Origin: an uncultured Acidimicrobiales bacterium
GTDB lineage: Bacteria > Actinomycetota > Acidimicrobiia > Acidimicrobiales > SZUA-35
Assembly: GCA_938002965.1 (NCBI GenBank)
Contig: CALKZY010000032.1
Span: forward strand, 37,872-101,871
Length of the DNA: 64,000 nucleotides
Reading direction: 5' to 3'
Shown one piece after another: positions 25,728 through 33,701 of the stretch. Position numbers and translations under genes: made by a program. Each line of letters opens with the position of its first letter. Position 1 is the stretch's first letter. Under the pieces are notes generated by a model that did no database searches, was not told where the DNA came from, and saw only the letters and a program-made list of their open reading frames with translations.

Positions 25728-27068
25728 CTACGACTCCCAGATGATGCGAGCCAGGTGAGTCGTGGAACAGTAGAAAACGTCCCGACTCCCGCCCGCGGTC
25801 AGAAACATGCCGTTGGCGATCCGTGAACCGGTGGATACACGGTCAAGTAACTCACCGGAGGACACATCCACCACGATGATATCGTCGCTGCCTTGGTCGG
25901 TGAAGTCGTTGATAACCAGCTCGCCGGTCTCGGGGAACACCACCGGCTGCATCGACGGCCGAACGTCGGCCAACGTCCAGGCGACATCGAGGTCTCCGCC
26001 GCTTGTCGTCACGCCGGCCAGCCCACCGTTAACTGAGTCCCAAGCCACCGCTATGTCGTGATCCGGCACATGCACCGGCGGGGCGATGATGCCTCCCCCT
26101 GGCACCCCGAATGGTGCCGTCGCCATGACATTCTCGGCATCGTGCAGGTCCAACCGCAGCAACCGTTGTGGGCCGGTCCACGGTGCCGGTTGCCGCCACG
26201 ACAAGACCGCCCCGGGAGCTGTTTCGAAGCGGCCGTTGGGATTTCTTAGGTGAATGTTTCGAACCGAGTGGATGTCACCACAATCCATGATCCAGCACGC
26301 ATCCCCCGACAGGCAAGCATCCCAAGCCAAACCTTGTTGGCTTCGGACGTCGCGGTAGCGCGGCCGCCAATCGTCCAGGGCAATGTCATCCCCGTCGATA
26401 CGTAGACGCATCACCGTTTCGATACCGGGAACGTACAACAGGTCACTTCCGTCGGCTTGGGCGTCGGCGGCGATGCGACCCATCGAACCTTCAGGAAGCA
26501 CGATCGGCTCGCCAACCAGTTGGAGGCTTTCTGGATCTAGACGAGTTAGCGTTGTCCCCTCCTGTCCCTCAAGCTGCAGGTCTTTGGTTATCAGCGTTCC
26601 ATCGCTGAGCGCCAGTAGGCCGTTGTGTGACCGGTCGGCCGGGAGTTCGCGCTCGGCCAGAACTTCCAGGGTGTCAGCGTCGAGACGGTGCAGGAACGAA
26701 CCGTTGACGGAGTGGATCGAACCGTTGGCGTGAGCCAGGATGGCCCCACACCACACGTGATCGCCACACGGAAGGTTGGGAGAGCGAACAGTTGCCTCCA
26801 GCGTTTCCGGGTCTAGCCGTTCCACCCATCCGTACGGGGGCGGACCGCTGAAGGCTGGCATGGTACCTCCGACATACCATTGCCCCGGTTCACGCTCGAC
26901 GACCATCACATGCCATTGGCCGTCACGGCGGCTGACGACCCGGGCCGTGGCCTCGGCCGCGTTGATTCCACCGGACGCTGACTTCTGGCGACGGTTGCCG
27001 CCGCACTCCACCGGCCACGGCGACGGCCAGTAGCCAGAGTGAATCTCGTTGCGATCCAGCGAAGTCAT
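25728..27068 (-). CDS. Beta-propeller protein of unknown function in the lipoxygenase operon
   Basis: The ATG at 27068 overlaps the stop of the upstream methyltransferase by ATGA, giving 446 residues; the frame stays open farther upstream only because it shadows the methyltransferase gene. It contains several repeated propeller blades (GWVERLDPETLEATV, FLHRLDADTLEVLAERELP, TLTRLDPESLQLVGEPIVLP, DIIVVDVSSGELLDRV). No signal peptide is seen. I recognise no enzyme signature. Its tight coupling between a methyltransferase and a lipoxygenase suggests a part in the same pathway, perhaps as a lactonase-type or scaffold protein. Confidence 0.75.
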   Translation of the reverse strand: MTSLDRNEIHSGYWPSPWPVECGGNRRQKSASGGINAAEATARVVSRRDGQWHVMVVEREPGQWYVGGTMPAFSGPPPYGWVERLDPETLEATVRSPNLPCGDHVWCGAILAHANGSIHSVNGSFLHRLDADTLEVLAERELPADRSHNGLLALSDGTLITKDLQLEGQEGTTLTRLDPESLQLVGEPIVLPEGSMGRIAADAQADGSDLLYVPGIETVMRLRIDGDDIALDDWRPRYRDVRSQQGLAWDACLSGDACWIMDCGDIHSVRNIHLRNPNGRFETAPGAVLSWRQPAPWTGPQRLLRLDLHDAENVMATAPFGVPGGGIIAPPVHVPDHDIAVAWDSVNGGLAGVTTSGGDLDVAWTLADVRPSMQPVVFPETGELVINDFTDQGSDDIIVVDVSSGELLDRVSTGSRIANGMFLTAGGSRDVFYCSTTHLARIIWES

Positions 27069-27700
27069 GATGCGCTCGGCTGGGCGCGGCGGGCCCGGAG
27101 AATCACGTCTTCGACATGATGGGACCCGTGGTGATGATCGCCCGGTCGAGCACGGGTCTCTGACACCTCGACGGTCCAACCTTGGCCGAGTAGCGGTTCG
27201 ATGTCCCACGGTTGGACGTAGTCCGCCGGGTCGAAGGTCGCGGCCTCTAGGTCTTGTGGCGGGGCGTGCCCAACGACGAGTAGCACGCCGCCGGGTGCCA
27301 CCGCTTGGCGCAAACCTCGGCTGACAGCGTCGAGGTCGCCGATGGGGAAGGCTGGATAGTGCAGCGATACGAGGTCGAAGGTCGACCCTTCGACTGCTGT
27401 CGGAAACTCCCCGGCGATCAAGGTGATAGCCAAGCCCCGGCGCGTTGCCTCGGCCCGGCCTCGATCGATGGCAACTCCGCTGATGTCGACAGCGGTCACC
27501 GTCCACCCCTGCTCGGCCAGCCAAATGGCGTCGGCACCCTCGCCGCACCCAGCATCGAGGGCAGTTCCCACCGTGAGGTCCGAGGCTTCCGCTTCCAGGG
27601 ATCCGTTGGCTTTGCCGCTCCAAAGCTGATCCTCGCTCCGGTAGCGGTCATCCCACTCTTCGCGGGCGGCGTCGGCCTCGGCGTCTGGAGTCTTCGTCAT
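27065..27700 (-). CDS. Class I SAM-dependent methyltransferase
   Basis: This 211-residue protein has SAM-binding motif I in TALDAGCGEGADAIWLAEQGW, an acidic residue ending beta-2 in VTAVDISGVAIDRG, and motif III-like PGGVLLVVGHAP. The end of the protein (DHHHGSHHVEDVILRARR) matches a widespread small-molecule methyltransferase subgroup related to tellurite-resistance/thiopurine methyltransferases. It is coupled to the propeller gene by an ATGA overlap and preceded by a kinase-like gene 9 bp away. Substrate unknown. Confidence 0.88.
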   Translation of the reverse strand: MTKTPDAEADAAREEWDDRYRSEDQLWSGKANGSLEAEASDLTVGTALDAGCGEGADAIWLAEQGWTVTAVDISGVAIDRGRAEATRRGLAITLIAGEFPTAVEGSTFDLVSLHYPAFPIGDLDAVSRGLRQAVAPGGVLLVVGHAPPQDLEAATFDPADYVQPWDIEPLLGQGWTVEVSETRARPGDHHHGSHHVEDVILRARRAQPSAS

Positions 27701-27709
27701 GTTTGGACC

Positions 27710-28246
27710 CTAGGGAGATTCGGCTGTCGGCGGCAACATCGGAACTTCGTCAGCTAGGACCATCAGATCTAGCCGAGCATCAAGCCTGAGGTCGGCCACC
27801 TCAGAAAATAGCGGGCCTCGTCGATCGCTGAGAGCCAGCAGCTCGGCGCGGCCCATGGATCGCCGGTGCCCGGAGGTGTCAGCGGCCTGGCGGGCAAGAA
27901 CAAGATCGATAGGGGCTTCAAGCACGATCACATACGCCCGGTGATGCAAGGCTCTCCTAACCGCCGGGCTCTCTACCACCGAAGCGGCTGCGCTGATCAC
28001 TGTTGGTTCGGGATCGGCCAACGCTCCGAGCAGAACCGCTCGCTCGATCTCATGCAGATACGCCACGCCGTGTTCATCAGCGATGTCGCCACCGGGTCGC
28101 CCGTAAAGTCTGACGATGTCGGCGTCGGAATCGCGATAGCGGCGAAACAGGCGGGCGGCGACCTCGACCCCAAGTGTTGTCTTGCCGATCCCCATTGGAC
28201 CGGTGATCACAATGGGGCGCAGCTGACCGCCAGGGTCTACAGCCAT
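27710..28246 (-). CDS. P-loop kinase, shikimate/gluconate kinase-like
   Basis: This 178-residue protein has Walker A in PIVITGPMGIGKTTLGVEVA, then a DSDADIVRLYGRPGGDIADEHG segment like the DxD and substrate-binding area of shikimate/gluconate kinases. YVIVLEAPIDLVLARQAADTSGHRRSMG looks like the lid and Arg-rich region. It overlaps the end of the ICMT-like gene by 10 bp. A small-molecule phosphotransferase is inferred; the operon gives no clear hint of the substrate. Confidence 0.75.
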   Translation of the reverse strand: MAVDPGGQLRPIVITGPMGIGKTTLGVEVAARLFRRYRDSDADIVRLYGRPGGDIADEHGVAYLHEIERAVLLGALADPEPTVISAAASVVESPAVRRALHHRAYVIVLEAPIDLVLARQAADTSGHRRSMGRAELLALSDRRGPLFSEVADLRLDARLDLMVLADEVPMLPPTAESP

Positions 28247-28704
28247 CGGCGGGTACGGCGGCGGAACGCCTCGTACTCGTCGGCAAACTTGTCTGCTAGA
28301 ACCCGCTCTTCAGGCTTGATCTGCAATCGTGTGAGCGCAGCCAGCAGGAAGCCGGGTCCGACAATCAGGCCAACGACAGAGCCGAGGAACAAAGCCCAGC
28401 CGACAACGATGAAGGTCAGACCCAGGTACATGGGGTTCCGGGTGAACCGGTAAACACCGCCGGTGACAAGAGATGACGTTTCATCGGGACGATGCGGGTC
28501 GATCGTGGTAGAAGCCCGAGAAAAGAGCCTTCCTCCCGACACCCCGAGCGCCAAGCCGGCTAGCGCTACGACGACGCCGATGGCGTCGAAGGCCGGGCCC
28601 GCCAACGGAGTTCCATCGAGATCCATGAGTGCTGCCACCCAGGTGATGGCGGCAGCCACCGCCCACTGGACAACCGGCGGAATTCTAGTCTCAAGGGCAG
28701 CCAC
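28237..28704 (-). CDS. Isoprenylcysteine carboxyl methyltransferase (ICMT)-like membrane protein
   Basis: This integral membrane methyltransferase-family protein has about four hydrophobic segments and ends in the family signature: GVYRFTRNPMYLGLTFIVVGWALFLGS, then KPEERVLADKFADEYEAFRRRTRRW. The typical motifs, RNPMYLG and EERxLxxxFxxEYxxYxxR-like, are clear. I chose GTG 28704 because residues farther upstream in the open frame look like unrelated sequence; this leaves 155 residues. It is the first gene of the minus-strand operon leading to the lipoxygenase. Members methylate phospholipids, isoprenylated peptides or small molecules. Confidence 0.78.
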   Translation of the reverse strand: MAALETRIPPVVQWAVAAAITWVAALMDLDGTPLAGPAFDAIGVVVALAGLALGVSGGRLFSRASTTIDPHRPDETSSLVTGGVYRFTRNPMYLGLTFIVVGWALFLGSVVGLIVGPGFLLAALTRLQIKPEERVLADKFADEYEAFRRRTRRWL

Positions 28705-28764
28705 GCCCCGATTGTGGCACAACCCGCAGTTGGCCGACAGGTTGAGTTGCATCCCTTCCGTGTC

Positions 28765-28818
28765 GATACCTCGTATCAATAGTCGATACCTCATATCAGC
28801 ACATGTATCAATACATGT
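28765..28818. promoter_or_regulatory. Three dyad operators between divergent genes
   Basis: GATACCTCGTATC (28765-28777), GATACCTCATATC (28785-28797) and the 18-bp perfect palindrome ACATGTATCAATACATGT (28801-28818) lie in the space between the ICMT-like operon and the SRPBCC gene. Their centres are about 19-20 bp apart, two helical turns, so proteins bound to them would face the same side. This suggests cooperative binding of one dimeric regulator and joint control of both transcription units. Confidence 0.6.
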
Positions 28819-28848
28819 ATCACCCCAAACTCGAGCCAAGTAGGTCAG

Positions 28849-29322
28849 ATGGCCACCGTCACCTTTGAAGTCCACTATTCCTTCGACGCCGCTCCGCAAG
28901 CGGTCTGGGATGAGCTGGTTGATTGGAAGGGCCACGAACAGTGGATTCCCCTCACCCGGGTAGATATCGGACCGGGAGATCCCACCGCAATCGGATCTGA
29001 ATTCACCGCCTGGACCGGGGTAGGCCCGGCAAGCTTGAAGGACCACATGCGCGTCGCGCAATGCGACTGGGATGCCTCGACGTCAAGCGGTCGGTGCGAA
29101 GTCGAAAAGCTTGGTCCCATCCTGCGGGGCAAGGCGGGCTTTACCCTCAAGCCAGGTGAGGCCACGGGAACAACCGACCTCGTATGGTTCGAAGATGTCA
29201 TCGTTGCCCGCGTTCCCCAATTTCTGGCACCGCTCATGACCATCATCGGCGCAGCCGGTTTCAAACAAGGCATGCGTGGACTCAACAAACTGATTTCGGA
29301 GCGCCAACCAACCAGCAGGTGA
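28849..29322 (+). CDS. SRPBCC (START/Bet v1-like) family protein
   Basis: This 157-residue protein opens VTFEVHYSFDAAPQAVWDELVDWKGHEQWIP, the characteristic first strand and helix of the polyketide cyclase/SRPBCC fold, with a hydrophobic ligand cavity. The C-terminal helix FLAPLMTIIGAAGFKQGMRGLNKL is also typical. These proteins bind or cyclise hydrophobic small molecules. It starts 31 bp after the triple operator and is followed at short distance by VOC and alpha/beta-hydrolase genes. Confidence 0.82.
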   Translation: MATVTFEVHYSFDAAPQAVWDELVDWKGHEQWIPLTRVDIGPGDPTAIGSEFTAWTGVGPASLKDHMRVAQCDWDASTSSGRCEVEKLGPILRGKAGFTLKPGEATGTTDLVWFEDVIVARVPQFLAPLMTIIGAAGFKQGMRGLNKLISERQPTSR

Positions 29323-29374
29323 GGCACCGCAAACGTCCTGGAAACAGCCACGTCAGCGGACCTAGTATTGGCGC

Positions 29375-29764
29375 ATGCGGATCAACCTCACTGGCGTCTT
29401 CGTCGACGACCAGGCCCAGGCCCGTTCGTTCTATACCGACGTTCTGGGATTCGTGAAGAAGCACGACCTTCCCGTGGGTGACGACTATTGGTTGACCATG
29501 GTCTCACCCGAAGACCCGGACGGAACCCAGCTGCTACTGGAACCATCAGGCCACCGTGCCGTAGGTCCCTTCAAGGCCGCTCTGTTCGAAGACGGCATTC
29601 CATCGGCCCAGTTCGACGTGGACGACGTAGAAGCTGAACACAAGCGGTTGGCCGACCGCGGCGTTCGTTTCACCCAGGAACCAGTGGATGCCGGTGAGGC
29701 CATCATGGCCGTGTTCGACGACACCTGTGGAAATTTGATTGCCATCGTGCAGGAAAAGGCGTAA
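29375..29764 (+). CDS. VOC (glyoxalase/extradiol dioxygenase)-family protein
   Basis: This 129-residue protein shows the betaalphabetabetabeta module pair of the VOC superfamily: INLTGVFVDDQAQARSFYTDVLGF, then PDGTQLLLEP, then DVDDVEAEHKRLADRGVRFTQEP and VFDDTCGNLIAIVQ. It lies 2 bp before the alpha/beta-hydrolase ATG, so the two are probably one transcript. Members include glyoxalase I, dioxygenases and antibiotic-resistance proteins; this short single-domain type is usually uncharacterised. Confidence 0.85.
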   Translation: MRINLTGVFVDDQAQARSFYTDVLGFVKKHDLPVGDDYWLTMVSPEDPDGTQLLLEPSGHRAVGPFKAALFEDGIPSAQFDVDDVEAEHKRLADRGVRFTQEPVDAGEAIMAVFDDTCGNLIAIVQEKA

Positions 29765-29766
29765 TC

Positions 29767-30696
29767 ATGGCCGGCGCGGACGATGCAGTCGAGGTCGAAC
29801 GGGCAGAACAGGTCTATTTGAGAGCGGAGGGCGTCGATGCGACGGCCATAACCGTGGAACTCAAACGCCTCGGTGGACACATCCGTCTACTGGAAGCAGG
29901 CGGTGGTCCACCGATCGTGTTCATCCACGGAACAATGACGGCGGGAGCCAGCTGGGCCCGGCTGGTGGCCGACCTCCAAGACGATTTTCGCTGCATTATG
30001 ATTGATCGCCCCGGATGCGGGCTCAGCCCGATGATTCAACCCGAACCGGTCGACCTGTCCGGCCGCCAGCGACTGGCAGACAACCTGGTGATCGATGTAC
30101 TCGACGGACTCGACGTCGACGTGGCCGCCGTGGTGTCGACCTCGTTAGGTGGTTGGTTCGCCTTCCGAAGCGCCGCCGCGCACCCCGAGCGGATCAGCTC
30201 CATTGTCGGCATGGGCTTCCAGGCTGGCGCCCCCATCGCTGGAGCCCCTCTCTTCATGCGCTGGCAGCCGCCGGAATGGATGATGCCACGTCGGCCTAAA
30301 GTCACAAAAGGCATCGTGCGGGCAACCCTCAAGATGGCCGGCATGCGTCGAGCAGTAGAGTCGGGGGCGATATCCGATGAGATGCTGTCGTGGATGCTGG
30401 CTGTGTTTGCCAAGACCGACACCGGCTACTACGAGCGTCGAACTGCACCGGCGCCGCTGTCGCTTCGAGGGCCCGTAACCGAGCACTACCACGACCCCGA
30501 CCTGCTGGCTCGCATCACCGTGCCGGTTCACCTTTTCTGGGGAGAGGAGGATCCGTTCGGAGCAGCGACCGAGGCGAAGGCTTTCGCGGCCAACCTCGAC
30601 TCCGCCGCTGTTCAAATGGTTGGTGAGGCCGGTCACGCCCCCTGGTTGGACGCTCCCGAAGCAGCCGCACTGGCAGTACGAAACCACCTTGGCTGA
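29767..30696 (+). CDS. Alpha/beta-hydrolase
   Basis: This 309-residue protein has the oxyanion-loop segment VFIHGTMTAGASW, a nucleophile elbow in AVVSTSLGGW (Ser in S-T-S-L-G-G, a variant of GxSxG with Thr-free glycine at the first position missing), the acid Asp in FWGEEDPFGAA and the His in GEAGHAPWLDAPEA. Hydrolysis of an ester, amide or C-C bond is expected. The first-position Gly of the elbow is replaced by Ser, an uncommon change. Confidence 0.85.
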   Translation: MAGADDAVEVERAEQVYLRAEGVDATAITVELKRLGGHIRLLEAGGGPPIVFIHGTMTAGASWARLVADLQDDFRCIMIDRPGCGLSPMIQPEPVDLSGRQRLADNLVIDVLDGLDVDVAAVVSTSLGGWFAFRSAAAHPERISSIVGMGFQAGAPIAGAPLFMRWQPPEWMMPRRPKVTKGIVRATLKMAGMRRAVESGAISDEMLSWMLAVFAKTDTGYYERRTAPAPLSLRGPVTEHYHDPDLLARITVPVHLFWGEEDPFGAATEAKAFAANLDSAAVQMVGEAGHAPWLDAPEAAALAVRNHLG

Positions 30697-30711
30697 GGCC
30701 ACGGCTTTGAA

Positions 30712-31515
30712 CTAGAGCCGTTGGGCCGCTTCGTTGACCGAACGTCTCGTTGCCCGATGATTCCGGCCTCGGAGCACCAAGCCGCTGTAAGCGTGGGTGG
30801 AGCGCGGCTCCATCTCATCACCACCCGAGTAGATCTGGCACAACACGGTCTTGCGTGCTCGGTCCGACAGGTTGGGCCCGGACCCGTGCACCGTGAAGTA
30901 GGTGAAGACGAACACGTCACCGGCTTCGGCCGGGTACGGCGTGGCCGACTCGACGGGGTACTCAATGAGGAACCGGCGATAGTTCTCGGCGTCGTCCCGC
31001 GACACAAGCCCCGAGGTTGAGTCTCGGCGGCCAAGGCGGTGGCTACCGGGGAAAGCCCGCAGGCAGCCCATGTCCTCGGTGGCGTCAGTTAGGTGAATGA
31101 TGGCGGCCAGCATGGTGTCACCGGCGGTCGGAAAATACGACCAGTCCTGATGCATGGGAAACGGTGCCCCGCGTTCCGGTGGCTTCTGGAACAGCTTCGA
31201 ATGGTGCAGAACCAGGTCCGGCCCGATCAGTGTTTCGAGTCGGTCCAGCAGCTTCGGGTTCCGCAGGGCGTCGACCCAGTCGGCGCTGTAGTTCTGCACG
31301 TTGTGGGTATGAACCACGGACTGGGCGCCGGCATTTTCGTGGTGAGCGGCGGCAGACTCCCAGCGGGCATTTACGTCCTCGCCGGAGGCGTGCAATTGTT
31401 CAACGACCCGGTCGAAGTCCAGCTCCATGGCCGCCACCTCGGCGGCGTCGAAGACGCCCTTCAACAGGACACACCCATCGGTCGCCCACTGCCGGCGAAG
31501 ACTGTTGTTGTCCAT
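30712..31515 (-). CDS. Phytanoyl-CoA dioxygenase (PhyH) family oxygenase
   Basis: This 267-residue oxygenase has the iron-binding HQD in PMHQDWSYFPTAGDT, the distal His in FTYFTVHGSGPN and the 2-oxoglutarate Arg in DRARKTVLCQI. RAFPGSHRLGR corresponds to the PGSH motif of the family. The start at ATG 31515 lies 8 bp after the stop of the carbamoylase-like gene, so they are likely one operon; the frame stays open upstream only as an antisense shadow. Substrate unknown; it differs clearly from the PhyH protein at 1576-2454. Confidence 0.9.
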   Translation of the reverse strand: MDNNSLRRQWATDGCVLLKGVFDAAEVAAMELDFDRVVEQLHASGEDVNARWESAAAHHENAGAQSVVHTHNVQNYSADWVDALRNPKLLDRLETLIGPDLVLHHSKLFQKPPERGAPFPMHQDWSYFPTAGDTMLAAIIHLTDATEDMGCLRAFPGSHRLGRRDSTSGLVSRDDAENYRRFLIEYPVESATPYPAEAGDVFVFTYFTVHGSGPNLSDRARKTVLCQIYSGGDEMEPRSTHAYSGLVLRGRNHRATRRSVNEAAQRL

Positions 31516-31523
31516 AGTAGTGC

Positions 31524-32783
31524 TCACGTTGCTGTGCCTATCAGCGTCTCCAACAGCACGTTGGCTCCGGTTTCGAGGTCGGACGGGGCGGTGGACTCGA
31601 CCGGCGAATGGCTGCGCCCGTTCTTCGACGGCACGAAGATCATGCCGGTTGGCACCACCCGGGCCATGACCTGGGCGTCGTGCCCGGCCCCGGACACCAT
31701 GCGATGGTGGGACACGCCGACCCGGTCGGCGGCGTCTGCCACCTGCTGCTGCATGCCACCGTCTAGGGCTACACCCGGAGTCAGCGACGTCCACTGCAAA
31801 CGGTGGTTCAAGCCATGCTCATCGGCTGAGCGTCGGGCCAGCTCTTCGACCGCGCCCTGAAGGGCGGGCACGTTGCCGGCCCGGTCACGCACGTCAAGGC
31901 TAAGGCGGATTTCTTCAACCACGATGTTGGCCGCTCCAGGTTCGACTCCGATCATGCCACAGGTCGACACCGCGGTGCGCGAACCGTGGTCGGCCGGAAC
32001 GGTAGGCAACCCGGTGAGAAACGAGCCTGCAGCCCGAGTGGCGTCGCGCCGCAAAGCCATCGGCGTCGTCCCGGCGTGATCGGCCTGACCGAGGAAGGTG
32101 ACAAACCCGTGGGCTACTTCGACGATGTCGGTCACAACCCCAATGTCCAACCCGGCATCTTCGAGCACCGGGCCCTGTTCGATGTGTAGTTCCACAAAGG
32201 CGGCAACCTCATCAGCCGAGATCGGAGCCTGGGCCACCACGGCATCAATCGAGCTTCCAATACGAGCCAGTCCGTCGGCCAGCGGTTCGCCGTGCCGCCC
32301 GGCGAGGCCGGTGAGATAATCAGCTGCCAGGCCGTCGGCCAACGCGCGGGAGCCAAGGAAGCTTCCATAGGCCCCCTCCTCATCGGCGAAGGCCACCACC
32401 TCTATTGTGCGAGCGGGAACAAACCCCACTTCAACCAGCGTTCTTAGGCACTCCAGCCCAGACAGCACCCCGTAGGCTCCGTCGAGGCGGCCGCCGTCAG
32501 GCACCGTGTCGATATGAGATCCGGTCCAGACCTTCGGTTCGTTGGGCTGCGCGCCCGCCAGCGTAAGGAAGCAGTTGCCAATAGCGTCGCTGCGGAATCC
32601 AAGTCCGGCATCAATAGCGGCGGCCTCAAGCCACTGTCGAGCACCCAGATCAGCGTCGGAATAGACAGGTCGGTTGACTCCTCCTCGGTCGGTGGCGCCG
32701 AAGCGACCAAGCGCCTCGATGTCGCCCAACAGTCGGTCGAGGTTGATGCGGGGCTGTTTGGACGTCTCGGAGACCATGAGCAC
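31524..32783 (-). CDS. Zn-dependent hydantoinase/carbamoylase-family amidohydrolase (M20 type)
   Basis: This 419-residue M20-family enzyme has the metal-binding Asp and His in TGSHIDTVPDGGRLDGAYGVL, the bridging Glu in FADEEGAYGSFLGSRAL, and the substrate and metal region VELHIEQGPVLE. The lid domain follows. Close relatives are N-carbamoyl-L-amino acid hydrolase and allantoate amidohydrolase. It is the first gene of a pair with the PhyH oxygenase, suggesting breakdown of a carbamoylated or amidated compound that is then hydroxylated. Confidence 0.88.
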   Translation of the reverse strand: MLMVSETSKQPRINLDRLLGDIEALGRFGATDRGGVNRPVYSDADLGARQWLEAAAIDAGLGFRSDAIGNCFLTLAGAQPNEPKVWTGSHIDTVPDGGRLDGAYGVLSGLECLRTLVEVGFVPARTIEVVAFADEEGAYGSFLGSRALADGLAADYLTGLAGRHGEPLADGLARIGSSIDAVVAQAPISADEVAAFVELHIEQGPVLEDAGLDIGVVTDIVEVAHGFVTFLGQADHAGTTPMALRRDATRAAGSFLTGLPTVPADHGSRTAVSTCGMIGVEPGAANIVVEEIRLSLDVRDRAGNVPALQGAVEELARRSADEHGLNHRLQWTSLTPGVALDGGMQQQVADAADRVGVSHHRMVSGAGHDAQVMARVVPTGMIFVPSKNGRSHSPVESTAPSDLETGANVLLETLIGTAT

Positions 32784-32834
32784 ATACTGAACCCGAGCAG
32801 GCGGTTCTGGTCAAGCCGACAACGGACTGCCGTT

Positions 32835-32890
32835 TTTACTTGACATATTGGAAAGTAAATATTAAATTTCCCATATGGAAAGTAAACGGA
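32835..32890 (+). promoter_or_regulatory. Leaderless promoter with repeated GGAAAGTAAA operator
   Basis: TTGACA (32840) and TAAATT (32863) are spaced 17 bp, so transcription should start near the ATG at 32875, giving a leaderless message. TTTACTT...AAGTAAA (32835-32841 and 32853-32859) is an inverted repeat around the -35 box. The word ATAT(T)GGAAAGTAAA occurs twice, at 32846 and at 32873, where it covers the start codon. This is a plausible operator for the wHTH protein encoded by the second gene. Confidence 0.6.
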
Positions 32891-33384
32891 GCGAGCTCAC
32901 CCACAGCGAGGACGACCTGGACCCCGAGGCGCTACTGAGCGTCCTGGAGAAGTCGCAGGCCGCGGCCGTAAGCGAATCGTTGTGGCCGCTTAATCCCCTA
33001 TGGCACGGGCCGCTGCTAGCGCTAGGCATCTGGGGGATCTTGGCCTTCTCATGGGAGCAGACCTCACCGACCGGGCTACTTGGCCTAGCCGTGGTCCCCA
33101 TAACACTCTACTTCACCGGCTTCCAGTACATGCGCCGACGCAAGACCCGTGGCGCTCGACCAACCGGAGCTATGGCCGGAAAGCTATTGGTCATGTTCGC
33201 CTTTGCCTCGGTGGTGACGCTGCTGATTCTCATCGGGTGGGGTCAAACCGTCTACCGATACGGCGGTCCGACACCCGGCCCCGTCGCTATCATCGTTGGC
33301 CTGTTGATCAGCTCGGTGGTCACAACCATGGGAATCTCGACCACAAACATGCTCAGTCGCGACTGGCTTGGATCGGCCGAATGA
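32875..33384 (+). CDS. Four-helix membrane protein of unknown function
   Basis: This 169-residue protein has an acidic N-terminal region (residues 1-40, with DLDPEALLSVLEKSQAAAV) and four hydrophobic segments at about 45-60, 65-80, 100-120 and 130-150. It is encoded upstream of a small wHTH gene with which it shares an ATGA overlap. Such pairs of a membrane protein and a one-domain MarR-like regulator are common in Actinobacteria; the family has no known function to me. Confidence 0.7.
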   Translation: MESKRSELTHSEDDLDPEALLSVLEKSQAAAVSESLWPLNPLWHGPLLALGIWGILAFSWEQTSPTGLLGLAVVPITLYFTGFQYMRRRKTRGARPTGAMAGKLLVMFAFASVVTLLILIGWGQTVYRYGGPTPGPVAIIVGLLISSVVTTMGISTTNMLSRDWLGSAE

Positions 33385-33692
33385 CGCTTGAAGGTTTGAA
33401 TCCGGTGCTCACTCCACCGAAACGTCTGGCCTGCATGGGCGCCGCCTCAGCAACCGACAGGGTGGAGTTCGCCTTCCTCACCGAGTACCTGGGCCTGAGT
33501 GACTCGGACTTGTCGAAGCAGCTCAAGGCCCTCATCGATGTCGGCTACCTGACATCCACCAAGACCGGGAAGGGTGCCACCCGACGGACCTGGCTAACCA
33601 TCACCGACATCGGGCGAGATGCTCTAGCCAGCCACACAGCAGAACTACAGCAGATGATCAGGCCTGAACTGCCGATTCCAGAACTCGGATAA
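33381..33692 (+). CDS. Winged-helix transcriptional regulator (MarR-like, short)
   Basis: This 103-residue protein starts at ATG 33381 inside the stop of the membrane-protein gene. RVEFAFLTEYLGLSDSDLSKQLKALIDVGYLTSTKTGKGATRRTWLTITDIG is a winged-helix DNA-binding domain with the recognition helix at SDSDLSKQLKALIDVG. It matches the short regulators that replace MarR next to membrane proteins. It is expected to control its own operon through the repeats at 32835-32890. A longer frame in register upstream overlaps the membrane gene and is rejected. Confidence 0.8.
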   Translation: MTLEGLNPVLTPPKRLACMGAASATDRVEFAFLTEYLGLSDSDLSKQLKALIDVGYLTSTKTGKGATRRTWLTITDIGRDALASHTAELQQMIRPELPIPELG

Positions 33693-33701
33693 CGAGTCGG
33701 C

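Noticed and set aside
27069..27623. N-terminal extension of the beta-propeller gene
   Set aside because: It overlaps the methyltransferase gene in another frame, is Arg-rich and lacks domain features; the ATGA coupling at 27068 marks the true start.
31516..31794. N-terminal extension of the second PhyH gene
   Set aside because: It is an out-of-frame shadow of the carbamoylase gene; the ATG at 31515 opens the PhyH fold directly.
33000..33380. Upstream extension of the winged-helix gene
   Set aside because: It overlaps the membrane-protein gene out of frame; the ATG at 33381 overlaps that gene's stop and opens the DNA-binding domain.
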